Positions 1-7,141 of a stretch of DNA of 10,206 nucleotides are shown piece after piece (the first letter of the stretch is position 1; every line of letters begins with the position of its first letter). The notes below the pieces were generated by a model. That model had not been told where the DNA came from. It worked only from the letters and a program-made list of their open reading frames with translations, and searched no databases. Source of the DNA: UBA1573 sp016794285 (GTDB lineage Bacteria > Pseudomonadota > Alphaproteobacteria > Micavibrionales > Micavibrionaceae); contig JAEUKO010000065.1 of NCBI GenBank assembly GCA_016794285.1, positions 1 through 10,206 of the forward strand. The letters are read 5' to 3'. Position numbers and translations under genes: made by a program.

Positions 1-349
1 CAGGCGTGATGGTCCCCGAGTTACCGGAGTCAGGGTTGTTCCAACTTACCGTTTCGCCAACAGGAGCCGTATAAGCCCGCTGAGTTGCGCGGTCGGCATA
101 CGCACGGTCAGCAGCATCAAGAGATTTTCCAATTTCGCTCCCGACAAGAGTTCCAAGCAACGTTCCAATACCTACACCAACAAGCTGGCCTGAGCCCTTG
201 CCAATTTTAGAACCCACAACCCCACCAAGGATTGCGCCACTCACGCCACCAATGGTTTGTTTGGTCCCCATACTAGCTCTTTCCTCTGGCGTACACGCCG
301 CCACCGAAAGAGCTGCCATTACCATCAGGCTGAGAATTTTTTTATTCAT
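1..349 (-). CDS. Glycine-zipper outer-membrane lipoprotein, 17 kDa surface antigen type (3' end outside window)
   Basis: This is the first 116 codons of a small envelope lipoprotein. The start is ATG at 349, with a GGAAAG ribosome-binding site about 8 nt upstream. The N-terminus MNKKILSLMV is followed by a hydrophobic stretch and a lipobox (VAAC, Cys19), which indicates cleavage by signal peptidase II and lipid attachment. Residues of roughly 33-75 are rich in Gly with small residues at regular spacing (for example GAILGGVVGSKIGKG and GTLLGTLVGSEIGKSLD), the glycine-zipper 2TM pattern of the Rickettsia 17 kDa antigen family. The segment after it (DRAYADRATQRAY, then PVGETVSWNNPDSGNSG) also matches that family, whose C-terminal part usually holds a short beta domain; that part is off the window. 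The family is probably structural in the outer membrane; the exact role is not known. It is transcribed divergently from pdxH. Confidence 0.85.
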   Translation of the reverse strand, partial: MNKKILSLMVMAALSVAACTPEERASMGTKQTIGGVSGAILGGVVGSKIGKGSGQLVGVGIGTLLGTLVGSEIGKSLDAADRAYADRATQRAYTAPVGETVSWNNPDSGNSGTITP

Positions 350-372
350 AGTCGTCTTTCCTTTCAGATCGC

Positions 373-391
373 CCCTTTCACCGTGAAAGGG
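373..391. promoter_or_regulatory. Perfect 19-bp palindrome upstream of the lipoprotein gene
   Basis: CCCTTTCAC and GTGAAAGGG are perfect inverted copies around one central C. They lie 24-42 bp upstream of the lipoprotein ATG at 349, so probably in its leader or overlapping its promoter region. As RNA this gives a 7-bp stem with a 5-nt loop (ACCGU). As DNA it has the form of a dimeric repressor or activator site. On the plus strand it is followed only by TTTCTTGATT, which is a weak T-run, so a terminator is less likely. No known regulon motif is recognised. Confidence 0.4.
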
Positions 392-434
392 TTTCTTGAT
401 TATTGATTGCAGTTACAGGGTAGTTAAGAATCTA

Positions 435-463
435 TTGCAATTAGATTTGCTCCGACGGATAGT
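435..463 (+). promoter_or_regulatory. pdxH: Weak candidate promoter for pdxH-htpG
   Basis: TTGCAA (435-440) and GATAGT (458-463) are separated by 17 bp and each matches the sigma-70 consensus at four of six positions. The -35 lies within ATTGCAAT (434-441), a self-complementary octamer. Read on the minus strand, the same TTGCAA is followed 17 bp later by TGTAAC, so the octamer could serve both divergent genes. The match is modest and this is inference only. No strong Shine-Dalgarno precedes the pdxH start. Confidence 0.25.
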
Positions 464-496
464 ATCAATACAACAGATCACACCCATACAAATTAT

Positions 497-1117
497 ATGA
501 CGCAACGTAACATGACCATTCCTTTCGATGCTAGTCCTTTTAATACACTTCAAAACTGGTTTCGGGAAGCCGAAGCCTCCGAACCAAACGATTCAACCGC
601 CGCCTGCCTTTCAACCATTGGCCTTGACGGATTACCGAACAGCCGTATGGTCCTCGTCCGCCACATCACAGCTCGCGGCTTTACCTTTTTTACCAATCTT
701 GGCAGCCAGAAGAGCCAAGAACTTCGAGCCAACCCCTCCGCTGCCCTTTGCTTTCACTGGAAGTCCCTCCGCCGACAGATCCGCATTCGCGGAACCACCG
801 AAGAAACAACAGAAGACCAAGCCGACTCCTACTACCACGCCCGCCCTAGAGAAAATCAAATTGGCGCATGGGCTTCCAAACAATCTGAACCCCTCGCAGA
901 CCGATCTATCCTCCTCGAAAGATTCGAGCATTATAAGAACGAGTTTGAAGAGAAAACTCCCCCACCTGCTCTGATCCCGCGCCCTCCTTTTTGGTCAGGA
1001 TTTTGCCTTATTCCCCGCTCAATAGAGTTATGGCAAGAAGGGGAAGGTCGATTGCACCACAGGCTTCTCTATACCGTGACCAAGGATGGATGGAGCTGCA
1101 CGCTTCTTTACCCTTGA
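497..1117 (+). CDS. pdxH: Pyridoxamine/pyridoxine 5'-phosphate oxidase
   Basis: PdxH uses FMN and O2 to oxidise pyridoxine 5'-phosphate or pyridoxamine 5'-phosphate to pyridoxal 5'-phosphate, the last step of vitamin B6 synthesis and of the salvage route. The 206-residue length is normal for the family. Visible landmarks are RMVLVR (50-55), FFTN with downstream K72, RQIRIRG (93-99), QIGAWASKQS (121-130), PRPPFWSGF (161-169), ELWQ (177-180) and RLHHR (185-189). The last contains the Arg and His that contact the PLP phosphate in the family (R-x-H), and the protein ends in the usual short strand. ATG 497 is chosen as start; ATG 512 (MTIPF) is possible, and neither has a clear ribosome-binding site. 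htpG follows after 32 bp on the same strand, so the two are probably cotranscribed. The product also feeds PLP to HemA encoded in this window, but no regulatory link is shown. Confidence 0.95.
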   Translation: MTQRNMTIPFDASPFNTLQNWFREAEASEPNDSTAACLSTIGLDGLPNSRMVLVRHITARGFTFFTNLGSQKSQELRANPSAALCFHWKSLRRQIRIRGTTEETTEDQADSYYHARPRENQIGAWASKQSEPLADRSILLERFEHYKNEFEEKTPPPALIPRPPFWSGFCLIPRSIELWQEGEGRLHHRLLYTVTKDGWSCTLLYP

Positions 1118-1149
1118 ACGATGCGCAGAATCCTCTAAATACTACATCC

Positions 1150-3051
1150 ATGACCACAGAAACCATGACGTTTGGGGCTGATGTTGCCCGTCTTTTAGAA
1201 ATCGTAACCCATGCCCTGTACTCAAATCGGGATGTGTTTTTGCGAGAGCTTATCTCGAACAGCGCGGATGCGTGCGATCGTCTGCGTTATGAATCGATCC
1301 AGAATCCGGCCCTTTCTAAATCCCACTCAGGATATTTTATTCGCGTTGTGCCGGACACCAAAACGCGCCGCTTAAGCGTGATTGACACAGGAATTGGAAT
1401 GTCCCGCGATGAGTTAATTGAACATTTGGGAACCATTGCCAAATCGGGAACTCGCGCCTTGATGGAGCAGATCAAGCAAAACGGAGATAGCAAAGGGGGA
1501 CCTAGTTTAATTGGTCAATTCGGCGTGGGATTTTATGCCTCTTTCATGTCCGCCCACAAAGTCAGAGTTATTTCGCGCAAGGCCGGAAGCTCTGAAACAT
1601 GGGCATGGGAGTCTGATGGTCAAAACGGATTTTCAATTGAAGAAGCCACTCAAGAAGATTGCGCTGCCTTGATTGGACCGTGCGGAACAGCAGTCTTTCT
1701 CTCTCTCAAAGACGATTCCAGTGACTTTCTTCTTGAAGAAAAAGTCCGGCAAGTCATCACCACCTACGCCAACCACATCAGCCTTCCAGTTTATATCGGT
1801 AAAGATAGCACTGAACCTGCAAACACTGCCTCAGCCTTATGGATGCGTCCCAAAAGCGAGATTACCCCCGATCAATACGATGAGTTTTTCAATGCCGTTT
1901 CGGGTTCGATGGGGATGGATTCCCCTCTCGTCACGAGCCACTGGCGCGCCGAAGGAAAAATAGAATATACCGCTTTGCTTTTTCTGCCGAACCTCCGTCC
2001 TTTTGATCTTTATGACCCAACGCGACGTCATGCTGTTCGGCTTTATGTGCGCCGCGTGTTCATTACCGATGATTGTGAAGGTCTTATCTTCCCGTGGCTT
2101 CGTTTTCTACGCGGCGTGATCGACAGCGAAGACTTACCACTCAATGTCAGCCGTGAGATGCTGCAACATAATCAGATCATCCATAAAATCCGCTCTGGTG
2201 TTGCCAAACACATTCTTGCAGATCTGGACAAGCTCTCGAAAGAGGATCCTGTCGCCTTTACATCTTTCTGGCATCAATTCGGAGCCGTCATCAAAGAAGG
2301 GCTTTATGATGCAACCGAGCACCGCGAAGATATTTTCAAAATCGCCCGCTTTTTCACCAGCGCAAACCCAGAAGTCACAAGTCTGAGCGATTACCTGTCG
2401 CGCATGAAGCCCCAGCAAGACCAGATTTTTTACATCAGCGGCGAAAATGTTGAAACCTTGCGCAACTCTCCTCAACTGGAAGGTTTCAAAAAACGCGGGC
2501 TTGAAGTTCTCTTGCTCAAAGACACAATTGACGATTTTTGGCTGCCTGTGGTTTCCGATTTTGAGGGGAAGAAGTTTGTCTCGATCACGAAGGGAGCCGT
2601 TGACCTGTCAAAATTTCCCATTGAAGGAGAAGATGAGCTGGCCAAACCTGCCCGAGAGGAAGCCCGCAAGGAATCAGAATCTCTTCTCTCTTTTTTGAAA
2701 ACCCACTTGGAAGACAAAGTGAGCGATGTTCGCCTGTCAGACCGCTTGACTGACTCTCCTGTTTGTCTGATTGCCTCGGACAAAGACATTGATCTGCACA
2801 TGGGGCGCGTACTCAAAATCCATCAACAATACGAAACCAAAGTGAAACCTGTTCTGGAGATCAACGCCACGCATCCCCTGATTGTCCGCCTATCCGAAAT
2901 GGCCAAATCGTCTGCCCTTTCACAAAGTGTCGCCGATGCAGCGGATTTGTTGATGGATCAAGCTCTGATTATGCAAGGAGAACCCATCTCCGACCCAGCA
3001 GGCTTTGCGCGGCGGATGGCGGACTTTATGCGGCGGGGCCTCGCCGCTTAG
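1150..3051 (+). CDS. htpG: Molecular chaperone HtpG (bacterial Hsp90)
   Basis: HtpG is the cytosolic ATP-dependent Hsp90 homodimer that assists late folding and stress recovery. The 633-residue product has the normal length. The N-terminal GHKL ATPase shows ELISNSADACDRLRYES (33-49, with Glu33 and Asn37 as catalytic and Mg-binding residues), DTGIGM (79-84, nucleotide-binding Asp) and IGQFGVGFYASF (121-132). The middle domain carries SEDLPLNVSREMLQHN, which includes the conserved Arg that reaches the ATP phosphate. The C-terminal dimerisation domain ends in FARRMADFMRRGLAA. The reading frame stays open back to 991, but the 53 extra codons would overlap the end of pdxH and do not resemble Hsp90. 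ATG 1150 puts MTTETMTFGADVARLL at the N-terminus as expected; ATG 1165 is a second option. No strong ribosome-binding site is visible, so reinitiation after pdxH is plausible. Confidence 0.95.
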   Translation: MTTETMTFGADVARLLEIVTHALYSNRDVFLRELISNSADACDRLRYESIQNPALSKSHSGYFIRVVPDTKTRRLSVIDTGIGMSRDELIEHLGTIAKSGTRALMEQIKQNGDSKGGPSLIGQFGVGFYASFMSAHKVRVISRKAGSSETWAWESDGQNGFSIEEATQEDCAALIGPCGTAVFLSLKDDSSDFLLEEKVRQVITTYANHISLPVYIGKDSTEPANTASALWMRPKSEITPDQYDEFFNAVSGSMGMDSPLVTSHWRAEGKIEYTALLFLPNLRPFDLYDPTRRHAVRLYVRRVFITDDCEGLIFPWLRFLRGVIDSEDLPLNVSREMLQHNQIIHKIRSGVAKHILADLDKLSKEDPVAFTSFWHQFGAVIKEGLYDATEHREDIFKIARFFTSANPEVTSLSDYLSRMKPQQDQIFYISGENVETLRNSPQLEGFKKRGLEVLLLKDTIDDFWLPVVSDFEGKKFVSITKGAVDLSKFPIEGEDELAKPAREEARKESESLLSFLKTHLEDKVSDVRLSDRLTDSPVCLIASDKDIDLHMGRVLKIHQQYETKVKPVLEINATHPLIVRLSEMAKSSALSQSVADAADLLMDQALIMQGEPISDPAGFARRMADFMRRGLAA

Positions 3052-3058
3052 AAGTGCC

Positions 3059-3505
3059 TTATATTGCGTTCTGGTGCGCCCGCAAAATCATTTCCTTGAT
3101 ATCATCTTCGGAGAATTCGAGACCGCGTGCGATTTCCTCAATCACCACCTCACGAACAAGTGAGGTCAGATCATCGCCAGTTTCGCACCATAAATCAAGA
3201 ATAGGCCGCCGGAACAGAAGCAAAACATCATCTTCGTTAGCCACTTTTTTCTGGACCCCGGGTGCAATTTCCTTACCGGAGCGAAACAAAGCCAGAAGCT
3301 CATAGGGAGTTCCTAGATCCATTTCCTCCTCGATCCCTTCATCAGGAAATTCCTCAACCTGCAAACCGAGCTCCTCGCAAGACGCAGAGAGTTCATCGGG
3401 GAGAGACTCCAGAATCTGACGTGCCATAACGGCCAAATCGTCAAGACTCGGAGACATCGTGAAGTTCATAATGATCTCGTGTCGGGACAGAGCCTTCGCA
3501 GTCAT
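3059..3505 (-). CDS. Zincin-like (DUF1025/Zincin_1) family protein with lost HExxH motif, probable pseudoenzyme
   Basis: This is a 148-residue soluble acidic protein. By pattern it matches the small zincin-like family annotated as metallopeptidase family protein: an N-terminal helix SPSLDDLAVMARQILESLPDE, a VEEFPDE strand, DLGTPYELLALFRSG, LLFRRPILDLWCETGD and then the helix that normally holds HEIGHHFG. Here that helix reads VVIEEIARGLEFSEDD (motif EEIAR at 3125-3139). Both zinc-binding His are replaced (His to Glu and His to Arg), while the rest of the framework is kept. Protease activity therefore looks lost, though the fold probably remains. ATG 3505 is preferred because GAGG lies 9 nt upstream; TTG 3514 has no room for that site, and ATG 3469 is also possible. 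The gene lies 128 bp after rbsK on the same strand and ends 7 bp from the htpG stop. The true role is unknown. Confidence 0.8.
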   Translation of the reverse strand: MTAKALSRHEIIMNFTMSPSLDDLAVMARQILESLPDELSASCEELGLQVEEFPDEGIEEEMDLGTPYELLALFRSGKEIAPGVQKKVANEDDVLLLFRRPILDLWCETGDDLTSLVREVVIEEIARGLEFSEDDIKEMILRAHQNAI

Positions 3506-3584
3506 GATAAACAACCTCGTTCAATATTTATTGGGTGAGTCGCATTGTGGACCAATTTCGGATTTTTGCCAATGTCAGTTGAAA

Positions 3585-3603
3585 GGAAAAACAAAAGTTT
3601 TCC
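3585..3603 (-). terminator. Possible weak terminator after rbsK
   Basis: On the minus strand, GGAAAAC, a TTTT loop and GTTTTTCC form a 7-bp stem with one bulged T, followed by TTTC. It lies about 30 bp after the rbsK stop. The stem is A/T-rich and the U-tract is short, so termination would be partial at best and the downstream zincin-family gene may still be read through. The rest of the 3506-3633 gap is A/T-rich with nothing convincing in it. Confidence 0.25.
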
Positions 3604-3633
3604 GCCACCACCGTTTACATATATTTATCAGTA

Positions 3634-4578
3634 TTAAAAGGTGACAGAAATGGCTGGTGGCAGTTCCGGCAAACGCGCTTCAATATCATCAAGATAAGGC
3701 AAGGCCGACTGTGCCCCTTCTTTCAGGCAAGCTAAAGTTCCCGCGACACTGGCGCGACGCAACGCCTCGGGCAAATCATAGCCCGCGTGAATTGACGCGG
3801 CAAAGGTTCCGCAAAACGCATCTCCCGCGCCAGTATTGTCAACGATTTCTCTTTGATCCACTTCCAGAATACCAATACCCCACGCCTTTTGATCTTTCGT
3901 CACCGCGATAGAACCTTGGCGACCCAAGGTCACAATAACATTCATATGACCTTCGATCGCAAGGGCCTGCGCCATTTTGAGCGCGTTATGCTGAACTCCC
4001 ATATGCAGTTTTTCGGCAATCTGACGCGCTTCGATACTGTTGACGATGAGATAGTCAATCACCCCCAACGCTTTGCGCGGAATAGTAATGGCAGGAGCCA
4101 AATTCAGAATCGTTGTCACTCCGTGGGCCTTGGCTCTTTCCAAGAGAGTCACTGTCTCCGCAACGGGAAGCTCCATTTGCATCAACAAAAGATTCTGCTT
4201 AATGAGGATTTCATCTGGAACCTGCTCATTCGAAGCCTCCATATTGGCTCCGGACATGACAATGGTTTGCTTTTCGCCTGCCGCGTCCCTCGCCACAACC
4301 GCACAGCCGGTTGGATGATCTTCGGATCGAGCCACCCCTGAGGTCATAACCCCATTCGACTTCAAACTTTCAGTAATTTTCCGGCCATAATCATCATTGC
4401 CGGATTTTCCAACCAAGGCTACCCGCGCCCCTGCCCGCGCTGCGGCAAGAGCCTGATTGGCCCCCTTCCCCCCCGGGTACAGATCATAATCTGTTGATAA
4501 AACCGTCTCACCCGCGACTGGAAGTTTTTCCAGCCGAACCGACATATCCATATTGATGGAGCCAAAAACAATAATCAT
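3634..4578 (-). CDS. rbsK: Ribokinase (PfkB family carbohydrate kinase)
   Basis: Ribokinase phosphorylates D-ribose at O5 with ATP, feeding ribose into the pentose phosphate pathway and nucleotide synthesis. The 314-residue product aligns by eye along the whole RbsK pattern: FGSINMDMSVRLEKLP at the N-terminus, the sugar-binding GGKGANQ (36-42), SGANMEAS, LLMQMELP, NLAPA, IVNSIEA, VTLGRQGS and the PfkB signature VDNTGAGDAFCGTFAASI (247-264), with Asp253 as catalytic base. EGAQSALP near the C-terminus is also typical. The frame is open back to 4695, but those codons would cross the hemA start region and have no family similarity, so ATG 4578 is chosen. No ribose transporter or RbsR regulator is next to it, so a related sugar or nucleoside substrate cannot be excluded. 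It is divergent from hemA. Confidence 0.88.
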   Translation of the reverse strand: MIIVFGSINMDMSVRLEKLPVAGETVLSTDYDLYPGGKGANQALAAARAGARVALVGKSGNDDYGRKITESLKSNGVMTSGVARSEDHPTGCAVVARDAAGEKQTIVMSGANMEASNEQVPDEILIKQNLLLMQMELPVAETVTLLERAKAHGVTTILNLAPAITIPRKALGVIDYLIVNSIEARQIAEKLHMGVQHNALKMAQALAIEGHMNVIVTLGRQGSIAVTKDQKAWGIGILEVDQREIVDNTGAGDAFCGTFAASIHAGYDLPEALRRASVAGTLACLKEGAQSALPYLDDIEARLPELPPAISVTF

Positions 4579-4585
4579 GAGAGTG

Positions 4586-4591
4586 ATTCTA
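4586..4591 (-). promoter_or_regulatory. rbsK: Candidate -10 element for rbsK, suggesting a leaderless mRNA
   Basis: On the minus strand TAGAAT matches the sigma-70 -10 consensus at five of six positions and ends 7 bp before the A of the rbsK ATG at 4578. Transcription would thus begin at or next to the start codon. A poor -35 (TTTCAG) lies 16 bp upstream. There is no Shine-Dalgarno before the ATG, which fits leaderless translation. Confidence 0.3.
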
Positions 4592-4630
4592 ACACATTTT
4601 CTGTTTTCTGAAACCTCCAAAACTCTATAT

Positions 4631-4659
4631 TTGGATTTTGGATCAAAACCTTCTATGAC
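4631..4659 (+). promoter_or_regulatory. hemA: Candidate sigma-70 promoter for hemA-slyX-dusB
   Basis: TTGGAT (4631-4636) and TATGAC (4654-4659) are exactly 17 bp apart inside the 115-bp gap between rbsK and hemA. The -35 is weak (3 of 6) and the -10 fair (4 of 6). The start point would fall near 4666, giving a leader of about 28 nt before ATG 4694. I see no clear FNR/Irr-type operator in the gap. Confidence 0.35.
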
Positions 4660-4693
4660 TCTAAGATCATTATTAAAACTGACGAGCTGCACC

Positions 4694-5917
4694 ATGGACT
4701 ATAGACAATTTTTTCAAGCACGGGTTAGCGATCTAAAACAAGAAGGGCGTTATCGCGTCTTTGCGAACCTTGAGCGTCTGGCTGGAGAGTTTCCGAAAGC
4801 TCTCTACCATGCCCCAGACGGAACTGTCCGCGAAGTGACCATCTGGTGCAGCAACGATTACCTTGGTATGGGACAAAACCCTCTTGTTCTCAAAGCCATG
4901 CACGAAGCAATTGATCGCAGCGGAGCGGGTGCGGGCGGCACGCGCAACATATCGGGAACCACCCGTTATATCGTGGACTTAGAAGACTCCCTCGCTGATC
5001 TCCACCGGAAGGATGCGGCCCTCGTTTTTTCCTCAGGCTATACCGCGAATGAAGGAGCCCTTGCGACGATCACTCGCCTGATGCCAGATTGCAGAGTTTT
5101 TTCAGATTCCCTAAACCACGCCTCCATGATCCACGGCCTGCGCGATGGCAAATGCGAGAAACATATTTATCGTCATAACGATCTTGAGCATCTTGAAGAC
5201 CTTTTGCAAAAATCTCCCGTCAATGTCCCCAAATTGATTGCCTTTGAATCCGTTTACTCTATGGAAGGAGACATTGCACCGATTGAGGATATTTGCGACC
5301 TTGCCGAAAAATATAACGCCATGACCTATCTGGATGAAGTCCACGCTGTTGGACTTTATGGACCACGGGGGGGCGGTGTAGCCGAAGCGCGTGGCGTGAT
5401 GGATCGTATCGATGTGATTGAGGGAACCTTTGGTAAGGCCTATGGCCTGATGGGTGGGTTTGTCACAGGGTCCTCTTCGGTAATTGATGCCATTCGCTCT
5501 TACTCGGGAAGCTTTATTTTTACAACAGCGTTGCCCCCTGCCCTTTGCGCAGGAGCAACCGCAAGTGTTGAATACCTGAAAACGTCAACCGCCGAGCGCG
5601 AGCGTGTTTTCCGCAACGTCAAGGAGTTCAAATCCACACTTGATCAACTAACCCTTCCCTTCATGAAAGGCGAGAGCCATATTGTTCCGCTCGTAGTCGG
5701 AGATTCCGTTTGCTGCAAAGCCATCACCGATTGGCTCCTTGATGCCCATAACATCTATGTTCAACCCATCAATTACCCAACCGTCCCAAAGGGGACCGAG
5801 CGGATGAGATTAACAGCTACAGCGGCGCATAGCTCCGCGCAAATTCAACGCCTGTGCAGTATTTTGCATGAGCTTCACGAGGAGCACCACGGATTTTCGA
5901 ATATGAAAGTTGCATGA
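4694..5917 (+). CDS. hemA: 5-aminolevulinate synthase
   Basis: This PLP enzyme condenses glycine with succinyl-CoA to make 5-aminolevulinate, the first committed step of haem synthesis by the C4 (Shemin) route. The 407-residue length is that of alphaproteobacterial ALAS. Family landmarks in order are NDYLGMGQ (54-61), GAGAGGTRNISGTT (77-90), FSDSLNHASMIHGLRDG (136-152, His142 stacking on PLP), AFESVYSMEGDIAPI (183-197), DEVHAVGLYGPRGGG (214-228, Asp214 and His217 of the PLP site), and GTFGKAYGLMGG (244-255) with Lys248 as Schiff-base lysine. RMRLTATAAHS is near the C-terminus. No Cys-Pro haem-regulatory motif is evident. The frame is open upstream to 4553, but ATG 4694 gives the expected N-terminus MDYRQFFQARVSDLKQEGRY. 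It is first in a tight operon with slyX and dusB and divergent from rbsK. Confidence 0.96.
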   Translation: MDYRQFFQARVSDLKQEGRYRVFANLERLAGEFPKALYHAPDGTVREVTIWCSNDYLGMGQNPLVLKAMHEAIDRSGAGAGGTRNISGTTRYIVDLEDSLADLHRKDAALVFSSGYTANEGALATITRLMPDCRVFSDSLNHASMIHGLRDGKCEKHIYRHNDLEHLEDLLQKSPVNVPKLIAFESVYSMEGDIAPIEDICDLAEKYNAMTYLDEVHAVGLYGPRGGGVAEARGVMDRIDVIEGTFGKAYGLMGGFVTGSSSVIDAIRSYSGSFIFTTALPPALCAGATASVEYLKTSTAERERVFRNVKEFKSTLDQLTLPFMKGESHIVPLVVGDSVCCKAITDWLLDAHNIYVQPINYPTVPKGTERMRLTATAAHSSAQIQRLCSILHELHEEHHGFSNMKVA

Positions 5918-5921
5918 TGTG

Positions 5922-6158
5922 ATGACCGAAAACCGACTGACACGCATTGAAAGCCTTCTGGCTCACCAAGAAAAACAGATTCAGGACCTCAGCGAGATGA
6001 CCGCTCAGCAATGGATTGAAATTGATCGCCTGAAACGTGCTCTTTCCATGACGCAGAAGCAATTGCAGGATATGGAATCCTCAGCCGGACAAGGCAAAAC
6101 AGATGGTGCCGCCTCGGTGAGCGAATTGGCAGCTCTTGAAAAACCCCCGCATTACTGA
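5922..6158 (+). CDS. slyX: SlyX family protein
   Basis: This is a 78-residue coiled-coil protein of the SlyX family. The pattern RLTRIESLLAHQEKQIQDL, then WIEIDRLKRALSMTQKQL, and the terminal PPHY motif are characteristic: the family runs as one long amphipathic helix with heptad hydrophobics, a disordered acidic/Ser-rich linker, and a PPPHY-like end. The cellular function of SlyX is not established. The frame also opens at TTG 5910 and GTG 5919, but ATG 5922 leaves a 4-bp gap after the hemA stop and gives the usual short N-terminus. The stop codon TGA shares its A with the dusB ATG, so slyX is cotranslated with both neighbours. Confidence 0.9.
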   Translation: MTENRLTRIESLLAHQEKQIQDLSEMTAQQWIEIDRLKRALSMTQKQLQDMESSAGQGKTDGAASVSELAALEKPPHY

Positions 6159-7132
6159 TGCCTCTTCCTCCTCTCGTCATTGGCAATTTGAAAATTGAAA
6201 CACCCGTGTTGCTCTCTCCAATGGCGGGGGTTACCGACCTACCTTTTCGCCGCAGCGTCCTGCGCTTTGGCGCGGGGTTGGTTTTCTCGGAAATGATTGC
6301 CAGTGGCCCCATGCTTCTCGCCAAAAAGAAGGACCGGATGCTGCAAGAAAATTTTGCAGACGAATTTCCCTTGGGAGTACAAATCGCCGGATGCGACCCT
6401 GAAACCATCTCCGAAGCCGCCCGCATGGTGGAAGATAACGGGGCGGCCCTCCTTGATCTTAATTTTGGCTGTCCAGTCAAAAAAATTGTAACCTCTTATG
6501 CCGGATCGGCCTTGATGAGAGACGAAGATCTTTCTCGCCGGATTATGGAGGCTGCCGTCAAATCCGTTTCGATTCCGGTTACGGTCAAAATGCGTCTGGG
6601 ATGGGACGAACAGTCCATGAATGCCCCTGCCCTCGCCCATATTGCCGAAGACATAGGGGTTCAAATGGTTACGGTTCATGGACGAACGCGCAGTCAACTC
6701 TACACTGGCACAGCGAACTGGGATGCTATCCGCTCAGTAAAAGAGGCTGTGAAGATTCCCGTGCTGGTCAACGGTGACATTCTAACGCCGGAGGACGCCC
6801 AACAAGCACTTCGCCGCTCTGGGGCGGATGGCCTGATGATCGGGCGCGGCGCGCAAGGTCGCCCGTGGTTTCCTCGGCAAGTCATGGATTATTTGGCGGG
6901 AAATCCCATTCTCCCCACCCCGACACGTTCTGAATTCGGCCCCATCGTTCTTACACACTACAGGGCCATGATAGACCATTACGGACAGCGTATTGGTGTT
7001 ATCAATGCTAGAAAACATTTGGGATGGTATGGTAAGTACCTGCCCGATTTTGATCCTGTTCGCGCCGACATTATCACCCTGACAGACCCCGAAGCTGTTA
7101 CCTCCCGCTTGGAAACTTATTTCTTCGATTAG
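6158..7132 (+). CDS. dusB: tRNA-dihydrouridine synthase DusB
   Basis: Dus enzymes use FMN and NADPH to reduce specific uridines in the tRNA D-loop to dihydrouridine. The 324-residue protein starts with the TIM-barrel FMN domain: LLSPMAGVTDLPFRR (18-32), the active-site loop LDLNFGCPVKKI (99-110, catalytic Cys105 as general acid), VKMRLGW (143-149), VHGRTRSQLYTG (173-184), NGDI (205-208), and the phosphate-binding GLMIGRGAQGRPWF (225-238). A C-terminal helical tRNA-binding domain follows, including HLGWYGKYLPD. Length and motifs fit DusB (NifR3-like) better than DusA or DusC. Its ATG overlaps the slyX TGA by one base and has no ribosome-binding site, so translation is likely coupled. In many alphaproteobacteria this gene precedes ntrBC; here the next gene is a convergent cation transporter. 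Confidence 0.94.
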   Translation: MPLPPLVIGNLKIETPVLLSPMAGVTDLPFRRSVLRFGAGLVFSEMIASGPMLLAKKKDRMLQENFADEFPLGVQIAGCDPETISEAARMVEDNGAALLDLNFGCPVKKIVTSYAGSALMRDEDLSRRIMEAAVKSVSIPVTVKMRLGWDEQSMNAPALAHIAEDIGVQMVTVHGRTRSQLYTGTANWDAIRSVKEAVKIPVLVNGDILTPEDAQQALRRSGADGLMIGRGAQGRPWFPRQVMDYLAGNPILPTPTRSEFGPIVLTHYRAMIDHYGQRIGVINARKHLGWYGKYLPDFDPVRADIITLTDPEAVTSRLETYFFD

Positions 7133-7141
7133 TGATCTGCC

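Noticed and set aside
991..1149. N-terminal extension of htpG by 53 codons
   Set aside because: It overlaps the 3' end of pdxH in another frame and has no Hsp90-like sequence; the conserved N-terminus starts at 1150.
3030..3047. GCGGCG/CGCCGC hairpin at the end of htpG as terminator
   Set aside because: The 6-bp stem lies inside the coding sequence and no T-run follows on either strand.
3853..4341. 162-codon plus-strand open frame
   Set aside because: Antisense to rbsK, which has clear PfkB motifs; no independent evidence of coding.
4553..4693. N-terminal extension of hemA
   Set aside because: It would overlap the start of the divergent rbsK and is unlike ALAS; ATG 4694 gives the family length.
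6239..6697. 152-codon minus-strand open frame
   Set aside because: Antisense shadow of dusB, without a ribosome-binding site or known motif.
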